A stretch of 64,000 bases of DNA from Dactylosporangium fulvum. Its GTDB lineage: Bacteria > Actinomycetota > Actinomycetes > Mycobacteriales > Micromonosporaceae. The notes under the pieces were generated by a model, which did no database searches, was not told the DNA's origin, and saw nothing but the letters and a program-made list of their open reading frames with translations. Of the stretch, positions 1 to 10,605 are shown piece after piece. The stretch lies in assembly GCF_025137375.1 (NCBI RefSeq), contig NZ_CP073720.1, positions 3,000,501-3,064,500 on the forward strand, written 5' to 3'. The position numbers and the translations under genes were made by a program. Positions within the stretch are counted from its first letter, which is position 1. Each line of letters begins with the position of its first letter.

Positions 1-368
1 CGGTGTCGGTGCCGGCCCCGGCGCGTCCCGGCGCCGGGACGCCGTGGCTGGCGCACCGCCCGCTGTGGGAGATCACCCGCGAGCCGGCACGGGACCGGGT
101 GACCGTGATGCTGGGCGACGAGACCAGCGCGGTCCTGCCGAGCGGCGGTGTGCGGGTGGACGCCGCCAACCGCGTCTCGGCCGGCACGGACCGGGAGGCG
201 TCAGCCGTGACGCGGGTCGAGGGCACGGCCGACACGACCGCCGTGCTGTCCACCGGCGAGCGGGTCCGCACGACCGTCCGGCTGCGGCTGACCCCGGAGG
301 CCGGCAGCGCCGACGCCCGGGTCACCGTCGACGGGGCGGAGGTCCTGCGCCACCGGTGGGATTTCTGA
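1..368 (+). CDS. C-terminal fragment of a CocE/NonD-family (X-Pro dipeptidyl-peptidase-like) hydrolase
   Basis: The frame is open from the window edge to a TGA at 366-368, so only about 121 C-terminal residues are visible and the start is outside. The fragment is beta-rich and reads like the C-terminal jelly-roll of CocE/NonD serine hydrolases: an 'RPLWEI' segment, then 'VTVMLGD', 'LPSGGVRVDAANRVSAG' and a final 'VTVDGAEVLRHRWDF'. The catalytic alpha/beta-hydrolase part is not in the window, so substrate and activity cannot be judged. The last 168 bp overlap the end of the convergent MFS gene. Family assignment is by recalled resemblance only. Confidence 0.5.
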   Translation, partial: VSVPAPARPGAGTPWLAHRPLWEITREPARDRVTVMLGDETSAVLPSGGVRVDAANRVSAGTDREASAVTRVEGTADTTAVLSTGERVRTTVRLRLTPEAGSADARVTVDGAEVLRHRWDF

Positions 369-1625
369 CCGGGCCGCCGGATCCCGGATCCGGGCGCAGA
401 GCACCGCCGCGGCGACCGCCGCCAGCGCGGCCCCGGTGAAGAACACCCGGTACCCCGGGATCGTCCCGGCGCCGGCGGGCGCGGCCCCGGCCGTCGCGAC
501 CGCGAGCGCGGCCAGCACGGCAAGACCCGCCCCGCCGCCGAGCTGGCCCGCCGTCTGATAGCCGGCGGTGGCCAGCCCGGCCCGTCGCGGCACCGCCGTG
601 GCCGCCAGCGTCACCGGCACCGACTGCGCGCCGAAGCCGAACGCCAGCACGCCGAGGGCCGCGACCGGCCACACCGCGGGTGCCTGCGCGGTCATCGGGA
701 CCAGGGCCAGGATGCCCCCGGCCGTGACCGTCGAGCCGGCCACGGCGAGGCGCCACGGCGCGACCCGCCGCAGCAGCGGTGGCGCCGCCGCCGAGCCGGC
801 CACGATCCCCAGGCTCAGCGGCAGCAGCAACAGGCCGGCGGTGACCGCGTCGAAGCGGAGCACCTCCTGCAGCCACAGGGTGCTCGCGTAGCTCACTCCC
901 ACCAGCGCCCCGCAGGAGAGCGCCGTCGCCGCACACGCGGCCGCGACCCGCCGGGCCGGGAACGGGGACCGGTCCGGTGCCCCGGCGCCGGGCGCCGGCC
1001 CGGTGCCGGACCGCAGGAGCCGTACCGCGGCGAGCGCGGTCGCCGCGCACACCAGCGCGGGGAGCCAGAACAGCGAGGTCCAGCCGAGCAGCGCGGTGCC
1101 GAGCCCGCCGAGCACCGGGCCGATGGCCACGGCGGCGGCGCCGGCCGCACCCCACACCGCCAGCACCCGGGCCCGCTCGGCCGCGGACCGGGTCGCCGCC
1201 GTCGCCACCGCGAGTGCGGCCGGGCTGAACAGCGCCCCGCCGGCGCCCTGCACCGCCCGCCCGGCGAACAGGGCGCCGGCGTCCCCGGCGAGCCCGCACA
1301 GCACACAACCCGCGGTGAACAGCGCCATGCCGGCGACGAACGGCACCCTGGGCCCGGCCCGGTCCGCGACGAGCCCGCCGAGGAACAGGCAGCCGCCGAA
1401 CACGAGGGTGTAGCTGTCGACGACCCAGGGCAGCTGCGCCGGGTCGATCCGCAGGTCGTGCCGCATCACCGGCAGCGCCACGTTGACGATCGTCGCGTCG
1501 GTGAGCACGACGAAGTTCGCCACACACGCCATGAACACGGTGGCCCGCCGCCGTCCGGCCGTCAGCGCCGTCAGCGCCGTCAGCTCCGCCGGTGCCGCCG
1601 GTGCGGTCCGGGCCGGTGTCGTCAC
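201..1625 (-). CDS. MFS drug-efflux-type transporter of the small NRPS operon
   Basis: About 474 residues with many hydrophobic helices, beginning after a polar leader. The segment 'VANFVVLTDATIVNVALPVM' and the loop 'GLVADRAGPRVPFVAG' are typical of DHA-type MFS exporters. It is the last gene of a four-gene minus-strand operon. Its GTG start at 1625 overlaps the TGA of the condensation-domain gene in a GTGA arrangement; an adjacent GTG at 1628 is an alternative. Placement suggests it exports the operon's product; that is inference. The last 55 or so residues after the final helix are polar and run antisense to the neighbouring hydrolase gene, so a long convergent overlap is real unless an unseen frameshift exists. 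Confidence 0.85.
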   Translation of the reverse strand: MTTPARTAPAAPAELTALTALTAGRRRATVFMACVANFVVLTDATIVNVALPVMRHDLRIDPAQLPWVVDSYTLVFGGCLFLGGLVADRAGPRVPFVAGMALFTAGCVLCGLAGDAGALFAGRAVQGAGGALFSPAALAVATAATRSAAERARVLAVWGAAGAAAVAIGPVLGGLGTALLGWTSLFWLPALVCAATALAAVRLLRSGTGPAPGAGAPDRSPFPARRVAAACAATALSCGALVGVSYASTLWLQEVLRFDAVTAGLLLLPLSLGIVAGSAAAPPLLRRVAPWRLAVAGSTVTAGGILALVPMTAQAPAVWPVAALGVLAFGFGAQSVPVTLAATAVPRRAGLATAGYQTAGQLGGGAGLAVLAALAVATAGAAPAGAGTIPGYRVFFTGAALAAVAAAVLCARIRDPAARSEIPPVAQDLRPVDGDPGVGAAGLRGQPQPDGRADPLAGGQHGGRVGRALDPRHG

Positions 1626-2965
1626 CACCGGCCCGCCAGCGCCGCCGCGGCGACCTCGGCGAGGGCGCCGGTGAACTCGTCCGCGACCGCCGCCAGCCGG
1701 TCGTGCGGGTACAGCCCGTCGTGCCCGCACACCTCGCCGCCGAGCGCGCCGTCGGGACCGAGTCGCAGGTTGTACGACAGCGGCAGCACCTCCGGGTGGT
1801 CCTCGGTGTGGCGCGGCGACAGGCGCAGCGGATCGACCGGCCGGGCGGCGATCCGGACCGTCCGGCCACCCGGCGCGGCGAGCGTCGCGGCGAGCGGCGC
1901 GGCCGCCGGCAGGTAGTTGTACCGGGTGTCGAAGAGCCGCTGCCGGCGCACGGTCAGGTCGTCGGGGACCACCTGGCGGATCCGGCCGAGCGGGAGCTGG
2001 TGGGCGAGCGCCTCCCGGTACGCCTGGGCGACGTCGGCGACGAGCTTCCCGAAGTGCGCCGACCGGGACACGTCGACCCGCAGCGGGAGGTGGTCGAGCA
2101 GCGGGCCGACGACCCGCTGCGACCCCGGCCGGTCGCGGCCGGCGCGGGTCACGCCGATCACCTGGTCGTCGCCGGACCGCGGGCGCCGGGTCAGCAGCAG
2201 CGTGGCGAGCAGCGCGGTGTTGAGACCGCCGCCGTGGTCGGCGGCGAGACGGCGCAGCGCGTCGGCCGCGCGGGCGGGCAACGGCGCGATCGGGGCGGAG
2301 ACGAACCTGCCGCCGACGGGCGGCAGCGGGGCCAGCGGCGGCAGGTCGCGCAGGCGCTCGCGCCACCACTGCTCGTGACCGGCGTCCCGCCGCCCGCGTT
2401 CCGCCGCCGTGTGGTCGCCCAGGTGCAGCGACAGCCGCGGCAGGCGTGGTGCCCGCCCCTCCGCCGCGGCCCGGTAGCAGCGGACCAGCTCGTCGTGCAG
2501 CACCCCGTGCGACCAGCCGTCGAAGATGAGGTGATGCATGAACAGCGCCAGCACCCAGCGGTCCGGACCGAGGCGCAGCAGCGAGCCGTGCCACAACGGC
2601 GGGTGCTCCAGCGCCCGGGCCCGCTGCGCCTCGGCGACGATGTGCGCGTCCGCGGCCCCGTCCGGATCCGGCGTACCGCCGAGGTCCGCGACCTTCAGGT
2701 CGACGTCGACCGACGGCTGGACGATCTGGTCCACGTCGGGATCGGTGCCGCCGGTGCGCATCCGGAACCCGGTGCGCAGCGCGGCGTGCCGGTCGGTGAG
2801 GTGGGCCAGCGCGACGCGCACCGCTTCGGCGTCGAGCGGGCCGTCGACGTCCCAGGCGATCGGCAGGCTGAAGTGCGAACGGCCCGCGACGCAGGCACGC
2901 ACCCAGTCCCGCTGGTAGTAGCTGGTGGGCAGCCGCGCCGGTTCAGCCAGTGTCAGGGTCGTCAC
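1622..2965 (-). CDS. Stand-alone NRPS condensation-domain protein, intact HHxxxDG motif
   Basis: 447 residues, the size of one condensation domain. Condensation domains join an acyl or aminoacyl group on a carrier protein to an amine acceptor. The active-site motif HHLIFDG is at residues 144-150, so the catalytic second histidine and structural Asp are present. The N-terminus ('LPTSYYQRDWVRA...') matches the start of C domains. The GTG start at 2965 has a good ribosome site (AAGGAG, about 6 nt upstream). It follows the other condensation gene by 30 bp and overlaps the MFS gene by 4 bp. No other NRPS domain is fused, so it must act in trans, presumably on the carrier protein at 4297-6054. Ester-forming or acyltransferase (PapA-like) activity is possible. 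Confidence 0.85.
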   Translation of the reverse strand: MTTLTLAEPARLPTSYYQRDWVRACVAGRSHFSLPIAWDVDGPLDAEAVRVALAHLTDRHAALRTGFRMRTGGTDPDVDQIVQPSVDVDLKVADLGGTPDPDGAADAHIVAEAQRARALEHPPLWHGSLLRLGPDRWVLALFMHHLIFDGWSHGVLHDELVRCYRAAAEGRAPRLPRLSLHLGDHTAAERGRRDAGHEQWWRERLRDLPPLAPLPPVGGRFVSAPIAPLPARAADALRRLAADHGGGLNTALLATLLLTRRPRSGDDQVIGVTRAGRDRPGSQRVVGPLLDHLPLRVDVSRSAHFGKLVADVAQAYREALAHQLPLGRIRQVVPDDLTVRRQRLFDTRYNYLPAAAPLAATLAAPGGRTVRIAARPVDPLRLSPRHTEDHPEVLPLSYNLRLGPDGALGGEVCGHDGLYPHDRLAAVADEFTGALAEVAAAALAGRW

Positions 2966-2995
2966 CAGTGTCTCCTTCCCACAGACGGACAGTGT

Positions 2996-4296
<1,301 letters not shown>

Positions 4297-4300
<4 letters not shown>

Positions 4301-6054
4301 GCGGTCCTACCTTCAAGAGCCGGAAGAACCCCGCCGCCCGCCGCGGGCGCGGCGTCCACTCGCGCGGCGAACTCCCGCAGGCTGGTGCTGTCGAGCAGGT
4401 CCCGGACCGTGACCTTGCGGCCGAGCTCCTCCGACAGCTCGCTGATCACCTCCATCGCCGCCAGGGACGCCCCGCCGAGCTGCAGGAAGTCGTCGCTCGC
4501 GGAGATCTGGTCGAGATCGAGCGCCACCGACCACAGCTCGGCGGCCCGGACCTCCGTCGGCGTCCGCGGCGGCTCGTAGGGTCGCGCACCTACGTACTGC
4601 TCCAGATCCTTGCGGAGCTGCCGCTTGTCGACCTTGCCGATCATGTTGCGCGGCATGTCGTCGACCACCACGATCCGCAGCGGTGCGGCGGCGCCCTGCC
4701 GCTCGCGGGCGAACTCCTGCAGGGCGGCGACGTCCAGGCCGGGTCGCGCCCGCACGGCGGCCATGACGCACTCGGTGAGCACGGGATGCGGCACGCCGCA
4801 CACCGCGGCCTCCACGACGCCCGGGAACTCCATCAGCGACGCCTCGACGTCCAATGTGGACACGTTGAGCCCGCCGGTGTTGACGAGGTCGGGGTTGCGG
4901 TCGACCAGATAGAAGTAGCCCTCGGTGTCGACGATGCCGATGTCCCCGGTCCGGGTCCACCCGCCGTCGAGGAACACCGCCGAGTCCGCGGTCTCGCCGT
5001 CGTACCGGCGCTGCGGCGCGTCGCTGCGCAACTGGACGTCGCCGGCCACGCCGGGCGGGGCCACGCCGCCGTCCGGCAGGACGATGCGCACCTCGGAGCC
5101 CGCCGCGGGCCGGCCGAGCGAACGGGGCCGGTTACGGTCGTAGTCGGTGGCCATCCGGCGCGGCCAGCACTCGGTCGTCGAGTAGACGTTGCGGATGCGG
5201 GCCGTCGGGAAGAGTTCGGCGAGGGCCTGCAACGTGGCCGGGTGGATCGGGGCGCTGGTGGTGCGGACCTGTTCGACGCTGCTCAGGTCGTACCGCTGCC
5301 GCGCACCGGCGGAGATCAGCGCGATCGCCATCGCGGGCACGAGCACCAGGTCCGTGGGACGGTAGCGGGCGACGGCCTCGAGGACCTCCGCCGGGACGAA
5401 CTGCGGCAGTGTGAGCGTGCGGTGCGGGCCGGGACCGAGGGGTTGTACGAGCAGGCCCTGGCCGACGGTCGTGCCCGGCGGCAGCGCGTGCAGCGCGGTA
5501 CGCGGTCGGTGCGCCCGGGAGCGCATGAGGGGGAACAGCAGGTTCTCGTGCGTCGCGACGACACCCTTCGGTACTCCGGTGGTCCCGGACGTGTAGATGA
5601 TCTCGGCGTCGTCCGTGGGCGACACCGGCACGGCGAGCGGCGTGTCCGGCTGTCCAGCGAGCAGGTCGGCCACGGTGCTCCGCTCGGCGTCGACGAGATC
5701 GCTGTCGCCGACGACGAGCACCGACCGCGACGCGTGGAAGGCCGCCGTGGCCTGCTCGCGCCCCGCGGACGGGGACACCGGCACGGCGACGGCGCCCGCC
5801 TTGAGTACACCGGCCCATGCGATGGCGTAGTCCGTCCAGTACCGGGACGAGACGTTGAGCAGGACACGGGATCCGGGCGTCACGCCGCGCGCCTGCAGCC
5901 CGCGGGCGGCGGCGTCAGAGGCGGCGTTCCACCGGCCGAAGGTGAGCTCGGCCGCTCCCGCCGTCTGGTGCGCGATCGTGTCGGGCCACTGCGTCGCGCG
6001 CAGTCGCAACTGGCCGGGAATTGTCCATTGCGCCACATCGTTGGTTTGCGTCAC
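4297..6054 (-). CDS. Adenylation domain fused to a carrier protein (A-PCP), first gene of the mini-NRPS operon
   Basis: 585 residues. An adenylate-forming domain carries 'IYTSGTTGVPKG' (A3, about 153-164), 'NVYSTTE' (A5), 'TGDIGIVDTEGYFYLVDRNPDL' (A7/A8) and a C-terminal 'MPRNMIGKVDKRQLRK' with the conserved Lys. A carrier domain follows, with Ser530 in 'LGGASLAAME' as the phosphopantetheine attachment site. The A8 loop reads 'NTGGLNVS', closer to acyl-CoA-ligase-like enzymes than to classical amino-acid A domains, so the activated acid may be an aryl or acyl acid. The GTG start at 6054 has GGGAG about 9 nt upstream. It is the lead gene of the operon, preceded by a 407-bp region. Substrate cannot be read with confidence by eye. 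Confidence 0.85.
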
Positions 6055-6461
6055 CGAGAATTTCTCCCGTTCAAGATTGTTGGGCGAGGCGGTGCGACAA
6101 CCCGCACCACGCTAGGTGCGCGCGGCGCCGTGCGGCAATCCACAAAGCGATTCCGGTTATCCTTTTTCGGCGCCGGTCGGCGCACGTATGCCCAGGTTGT
6201 AAAGCCTGTGTTGCGGGCATATGAATGGCGCCAGATGTTGGCTGCCTGTTACTTCATCGCCCTCGGAAATTTACTTGCCGGCATTTTCGAAAATTGTTTT
6301 AAAGATCATGAATCATCGATGATGAGATCATTTCGGAGCGCCGCTCGTGGTCGTTCGGCGTGTCGCGGGAGTGCGTGTCGCGTAGGGTCCGGCGACGCGC
6401 GGACCCGTGCGCGGCGCGCCGGCGCGGGTGCCGGCGTTCGCGAGCGTGGCGGCCGACCCGG
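6055..6461 (-). promoter_or_regulatory. 407-bp promoter region of the NRPS operon with AT-rich palindromes
   Basis: No convincing gene lies here. GC drops visibly around 6220-6340 compared with the flanks. Two perfect 12-bp palindromes are present, ATTTTCGAAAAT at 6283-6294 and ATCATCGATGAT at 6312-6323. They could be operators for the upstream TetR protein or another regulator. The region separates the TetR stop from the A-PCP start, both on the minus strand, so it must carry the operon promoter unless the TetR transcript reads through. Confidence 0.5.
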
Positions 6462-7205
6462 TCAGGTCCGGCGGGCGATGAGCGCCTCGACACCGTCGAG
6501 GAGCAGGTCGAGCCCGAAGTTGAAGTCGGCGTCGTCGGTCCACTCCTCGGCCGCGCCGAAGCCGCCGGCCCGCACGGCGGCGGTCAGCTCCGGATATTCC
6601 GCCGGGTCGAGTACCTGACCGAGGATGTCGCCGTAGTCGGCCAGCCCGGCGATCGAACCGTCGCCGGCGGCCGCCTCGGCGGCGCTCGTCATGCCGTGGA
6701 CCAGCGTCGCCTGGCTGGCGGCATAGCTGGTGAGGCTGGTGGCGATGTTGATCCGTTCGCCGTGGCCGAGCCCGGTGCCGGCGAGCGCGGCGAGCGCGCG
6801 GTCGAGCCAGCGCAGCGCCCGGGGCCCGGCGGGCGGAGTGCGGGAGGTGAGCGCCAGCAGCCAGGGCCGGTCGAGCAGGAAGTCCCGGTTGGCCCTGGTC
6901 CAGGTGGCCAGGTAGGCCCGCCACGGTCGCCCGTCGAGGGCGGGCGGCTCGGGCGCGGCGGCGTCGGCCATCGCGACCAGAAGCTCGTCCTTGCTGCCGA
7001 CGTAGCGGTAGAGGGACATCGTCGCCACGCCGACCTCGGCGGCGACGCTGCTCATCTTGACCCCCTCCAGCCCGTCGCGGTCGGCGATCGCGATCGCGGC
7101 GGCGACGATCCCGGCCACGTCGAGGCTCGGCCGGGGCCCGTGCCGGGATGCGGTCTCGCGGCCCCACATCCGCGCCACGACAGGAGGAAGTGCCCGCTCC
7201 GCCAC
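6462..7205 (-). CDS. TetR/AcrR-family transcriptional regulator
   Basis: 247 residues. The N-terminal helix-turn-helix spans roughly residues 25-75: 'AAAIAIADRDGLEGVKMSSVAAEVGVATMSLYRYVGSKDELL', a clear TetR signature. The rest is an all-helical ligand domain of the TetR_C class often seen in drug-responsive regulators. It is divergent from the DUF418 gene (105 bp apart) and upstream of the mini-NRPS operon on the same strand, so it could repress itself, the membrane protein, the NRPS operon or all three. Repeats at 7257-7288 lie between the divergent genes and are a likely binding site. The ligand is unknown. Confidence 0.9.
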   Translation of the reverse strand: MAERALPPVVARMWGRETASRHGPRPSLDVAGIVAAAIAIADRDGLEGVKMSSVAAEVGVATMSLYRYVGSKDELLVAMADAAAPEPPALDGRPWRAYLATWTRANRDFLLDRPWLLALTSRTPPAGPRALRWLDRALAALAGTGLGHGERINIATSLTSYAASQATLVHGMTSAAEAAAGDGSIAGLADYGDILGQVLDPAEYPELTAAVRAGGFGAAEEWTDDADFNFGLDLLLDGVEALIARRT

Positions 7206-7256
7206 GATGCCCTGGCTCCTTCCCGGCGACCGGTCTTGTGTTCACTGTAGATCCTT

Positions 7257-7288
7257 GTACTCTGTACCTCATACACTGTACTTCATAC
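7257..7288. promoter_or_regulatory. Repeated operator-like element in the tetR/DUF418 divergent promoter
   Basis: Two 13-bp direct repeats (CTGTACCTCATAC at 7262-7274 and CTGTACTTCATAC at 7276-7288) sit one base apart, so the period is 14 bp. They also contain short inverted repeats: TGTA-N5-TACA (7263-7275) and TACA-N-TGTA (7272-7280). This density of TGTA/TACA half-sites in a TetR intergenic region suggests a cooperative operator. Recognition by this TetR is inferred from position only. Confidence 0.5.
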
Positions 7289-7310
7289 GCAGATCACGGG
7301 GAGGCTTGAT

Positions 7311-8555
7311 GTGAGTACGCAGAGTTCCAGTCAACGTGTTCTTGATGTCGACGCGGTCCGGGGCTTCGCGCTCCTCGGGATCTTCGCCGTCAACGTCACG
7401 TTCATGGCCTCCGGCTATCCGGGGAACCTGGTGACCGACCCCGACTTCCGCTCGGGGCTGGACAACGCGGTCCGCGCGTTGTCGTCCGTCTTCATCGACA
7501 TGAAGTTCTACGTGCTCTTCTCGTTCCTCTTCGGATACAGCTTCACGCTGCAGATGACGTCGGCGAGCAGGGCGGGTGCGGCCTTCTCGGCCAGGATGCT
7601 CCGCCGGATCGCCGGCCTCTTTGTCATCGGCGCCCTGCACACCGTCTTCCTGTACGGCGGTGACGTCCTCACCACGTACGCGGTGGCGTGTCTCGCCCTG
7701 CTCCTGTTGCGCAACGTCAAGGACCGCACGGCGATCCTGATCGCAGTCGGTCTCTACGCCCTCGTGCTGCTCAGCCTGCTCTCCAGTGCCCTGTTCGTCG
7801 ACCGTTCGGCGTTCCTGCCGACCGAGGACCGGGCGCTGGCCAACGCTGAGCAGGCCACCCGGGCGCTGCTCGGCGGCTGGGGTCCGAACATCAGCGAGCA
7901 CCTCGCCGGGCTGCCGCTGCTCGTCCTCCAGGCGGTGACCCTGCAAGGTCCGACCGCACTGGCCCTCTTCCTGCTCGGCATGGTCGCCGGCAGGCGGCAG
8001 TGGCTGGCCCGGGTGACCGGCGGTGAACCCGTGCTGCGCCGGATCCAGTGGGCCGGGCTCACCGTCGGGCTGCTCGGCGGGCTGGCCTACGCCGCCGGCG
8101 GCGGCAACGGCAACACCCTCGCCGTCGCGGCCAGTGTCGCGACCGCACCGTTGCTGGCCGCCGCGTATGTGGCGATCCTGCTGCGGCTGATGCACCACCC
8201 GCGCACGGTGGCCGTGCGCGGCGCCCTCGCCCCGGCCGGCCGGATGGCCCTCTCCAACTACCTGGGACAGTCGGTCGCCGGACTGATCGCCTTCAGCGGC
8301 ATAGGCGTCGGCCTGGCCGGCACCTTCTCCCCACTCGCACTCTTCGCCTTCGTCCTGGTGGTGTTCGCCGGCCAGTTGGCGGTGAGCGCGCTGTGGCTGG
8401 CCCGGTTCCGCTACGGCCCGGTCGAGTGGGCACTGCGCTGGCTCACCAACGCCCGGCGCCCGGCCTTCGTCGCTTCCGCTCCGGAGCGCCGGCCGGCACG
8501 GCACACGGTCGCCGCCCCGGACGACGCCGCGGTCCGCGAACACGAACCGCGTTGA
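7311..8555 (+). CDS. DUF418-domain (YeiB-like) multi-pass membrane protein
   Basis: 414 residues with about ten hydrophobic segments. The opening 'SSQRVLDVDAVRGFALLGIFAVNVTFM' is the characteristic start of the DUF418/YeiB family. The C-terminal region contains 'ALAPAGRMALSNYLGQS' and 'RYGPVEWALRWLT', both typical of the DUF418 domain. The GTG start at 7311 follows GGGGAGG at a normal distance; the ATG at 7309 is not usable because a stop follows at once. Members are thought to relate to acyltransferase-like membrane proteins, but biochemical function is not established. Divergent TetR control is likely. Confidence 0.9.
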   Translation: MSTQSSSQRVLDVDAVRGFALLGIFAVNVTFMASGYPGNLVTDPDFRSGLDNAVRALSSVFIDMKFYVLFSFLFGYSFTLQMTSASRAGAAFSARMLRRIAGLFVIGALHTVFLYGGDVLTTYAVACLALLLLRNVKDRTAILIAVGLYALVLLSLLSSALFVDRSAFLPTEDRALANAEQATRALLGGWGPNISEHLAGLPLLVLQAVTLQGPTALALFLLGMVAGRRQWLARVTGGEPVLRRIQWAGLTVGLLGGLAYAAGGGNGNTLAVAASVATAPLLAAAYVAILLRLMHHPRTVAVRGALAPAGRMALSNYLGQSVAGLIAFSGIGVGLAGTFSPLALFAFVLVVFAGQLAVSALWLARFRYGPVEWALRWLTNARRPAFVASAPERRPARHTVAAPDDAAVREHEPR

Positions 8556-8602
8556 GGCACCCGTCGCCGCGGCCGTGCGGATCTCCTGAGGCAGGCCACC
8601 GG

Positions 8603-10468
8603 TCAGGTGCCGTCGATCGGGATCGTGACCAGGAGTGCCGTGCCGTTGCCGGTCGGGCTCACGATGTCCATGCGGCCGCCGAGGGTCTCGACGCGGTCCT
8701 GGAGACCGATCAGTCCGGACCCTCGGCCGGTGCCGGCTCCGCCGACACCGTCGTCCTTGATCGAGAGCCGGAGGACCGCATCCTCCGCCTCGGCATCAAC
8801 GTGGACCACGGTGGCCCGGGCGTGCTTGGCGGCGTTGGTGAGTGCTTCGGACACGACGTAGTACGCCGTCACCTCGACCCGCTCGGGCAACCGCCGGTCG
8901 ATGTCCACGACGAGGTCGACCGGAACCGTGCTGCGGCGGGCGAGCGTCCGCAGCGCCGGGCCCAGTCCGCCCCTGGCCAGCATCGCCGGATGGATGCCCC
9001 GCGAGATCTCCCGGAGATCCTCGAGGACGCAGGTCAGGCCGGTGGCGACCGCTGCCAGTTCCTCCCGCACCGTGTCGAGCCCGGGCGGTATCGCGGCCTC
9101 GACCGTGCCCAGTTGGAGACCGAGCGACACGAGCTGTTGCTGCGCGCCGTCGTGCAGGTCGCGCTCGAGCCGCCGACGGGCCTCGTCGGTGGCGGCGACG
9201 ATGCGGGCGCGGGAGGCGGTGAGCTGCGCACGGCTGTCGGCGTTGGCGACCGCGGTCGCGACCAACTCGGTGAAGTCGGCGAGTCGCGCTTCCACCTCAG
9301 CCGGTATCGATGTGGACCGCGTGCTCGAGACGACGGCAGCACCCCACAGGCGGCCCTCGACGACGACCGGCACGCCGAACCCCGAACGAATGCCCAACCC
9401 GCGCAGGATCGCGGCGGTCGGACCCTCGGCGTTGTCGTAGGTCGTCCGGGCCGGGCGACCGGTGCGCTTGATCATCCCGGAAAGGCAGTTCCCCTCCAGC
9501 CGGACGCACGTCCCGGCCGGCATCTCGGCCATGCCGGGCTCATGACGACCTGCGAGGAGGGTGCCCGTGCCGTCCGGCTCGTAGCGGACGAGGCCCGTGC
9601 TGTAAGGGCCGAGGAGCTGGCACAGTTCCGAGGTCACCGTGCTGAACACCGCCGGCGGTGAGGATCCGCGTGCGACCAGGATCGCCACCCGCCGCAGCGC
9701 GGCCTGCTCCTCCATCAGGAGCGTGGACGCCTCCATGAGCCTGGTGGCCTCTTCGCGGCTCGCCTTCAGCGAGTCGGTGATCTCCTCACGTTCCCGTGCC
9801 GCGCACAGCAGCGACACCAGCGACGGCACCACCCGGTGCCGCAAGCGCTCCAGGGTCCGTTCGGGGGCGTTCGCGGGGACCAGCAGGGTGCCCACCTGCG
9901 TCGCGCTGTCCCGCAGCGGGAACGCGACCCACCGCTCGTCCCCGGCAACCGCATCGAGCTCGACGGCCGCGGACCGCAGCTCGAACGCCTCCGCGAGCAG
10001 CTGTGACACCGGACCGAGCGTCGAACGCACGTCGTCGGCGCGCAACATGCGGTGCGCCATGTCGGCGGCGAGGTCTGCCTCCCGGCGCCGCTCGGACGCC
10101 TCGGCGGCGCGGGACCGGGCCAGGTTCGTGACGAAGCTGGTGAACAGCCCCGCTCCGATGAACATCGCTGCGGTCTGCAGGTCCTGGCGCGGGTTGAAGC
10201 TGAACGCCTCGAAGGGGGCGACGTGGAAGTAGTTGAAGGCGGCGGTGCTGGCCACCGACGTGACCACGCCCAGCCAGACGCCCCACACGCTGGAGACCAC
10301 CAGGACGCCGCACAGGTAGACGACGCTTCTGGCACCCACTTCGGAGCCTGCCCTGAGCGGGAACAGCACGGCGGTCTCCGCCGCGATGAGCACCGCTGCG
10401 ACGATCAGTCCGAGCGCGAGTGGCGGCCGCTTGTGTGACAGCAGCAACGCTGTGAGGCGAGCCGGCAT
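8603..10468 (-). CDS. Orphan membrane sensor histidine kinase (DUF4118-GAF-HisKA_3-HATPase)
   Basis: 621 residues. The N-terminal 115 residues hold about four membrane helices of the DUF4118 (KdpD-like) type. A cytoplasmic coil and a region that may be a degenerate GAF follow, then a clearer GAF around 245-390. The phosphoacceptor is His439 in 'DLHDGAQQQLVSLG', the NarL/DesK-class HisKA_3 box. The ATP-binding domain has 'EALTNAAKHA' (N box), 'DDGVGGAG' (G1) and 'GSGLIGLQDR' (G2). This class normally pairs with a LuxR-type response regulator, but none is encoded next to it, so the partner is elsewhere or was lost. Signal unknown. Confidence 0.9.
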   Translation of the reverse strand: MPARLTALLLSHKRPPLALGLIVAAVLIAAETAVLFPLRAGSEVGARSVVYLCGVLVVSSVWGVWLGVVTSVASTAAFNYFHVAPFEAFSFNPRQDLQTAAMFIGAGLFTSFVTNLARSRAAEASERRREADLAADMAHRMLRADDVRSTLGPVSQLLAEAFELRSAAVELDAVAGDERWVAFPLRDSATQVGTLLVPANAPERTLERLRHRVVPSLVSLLCAAREREEITDSLKASREEATRLMEASTLLMEEQAALRRVAILVARGSSPPAVFSTVTSELCQLLGPYSTGLVRYEPDGTGTLLAGRHEPGMAEMPAGTCVRLEGNCLSGMIKRTGRPARTTYDNAEGPTAAILRGLGIRSGFGVPVVVEGRLWGAAVVSSTRSTSIPAEVEARLADFTELVATAVANADSRAQLTASRARIVAATDEARRRLERDLHDGAQQQLVSLGLQLGTVEAAIPPGLDTVREELAAVATGLTCVLEDLREISRGIHPAMLARGGLGPALRTLARRSTVPVDLVVDIDRRLPERVEVTAYYVVSEALTNAAKHARATVVHVDAEAEDAVLRLSIKDDGVGGAGTGRGSGLIGLQDRVETLGGRMDIVSPTGNGTALLVTIPIDGT

Positions 10469-10605
10469 CAGCGACCGCCCTCCACGCCTTGCGTCGGCAC
10501 CGGCACCCGCGGGCTCTTCACGCGGAAGCGAACCGGCGCCGACCGTAAGGCGTCCTGACGCGACCTCACGTCATGGTACCCGGGCGAGCTGTGTGTGAGG
10601 TTGCG

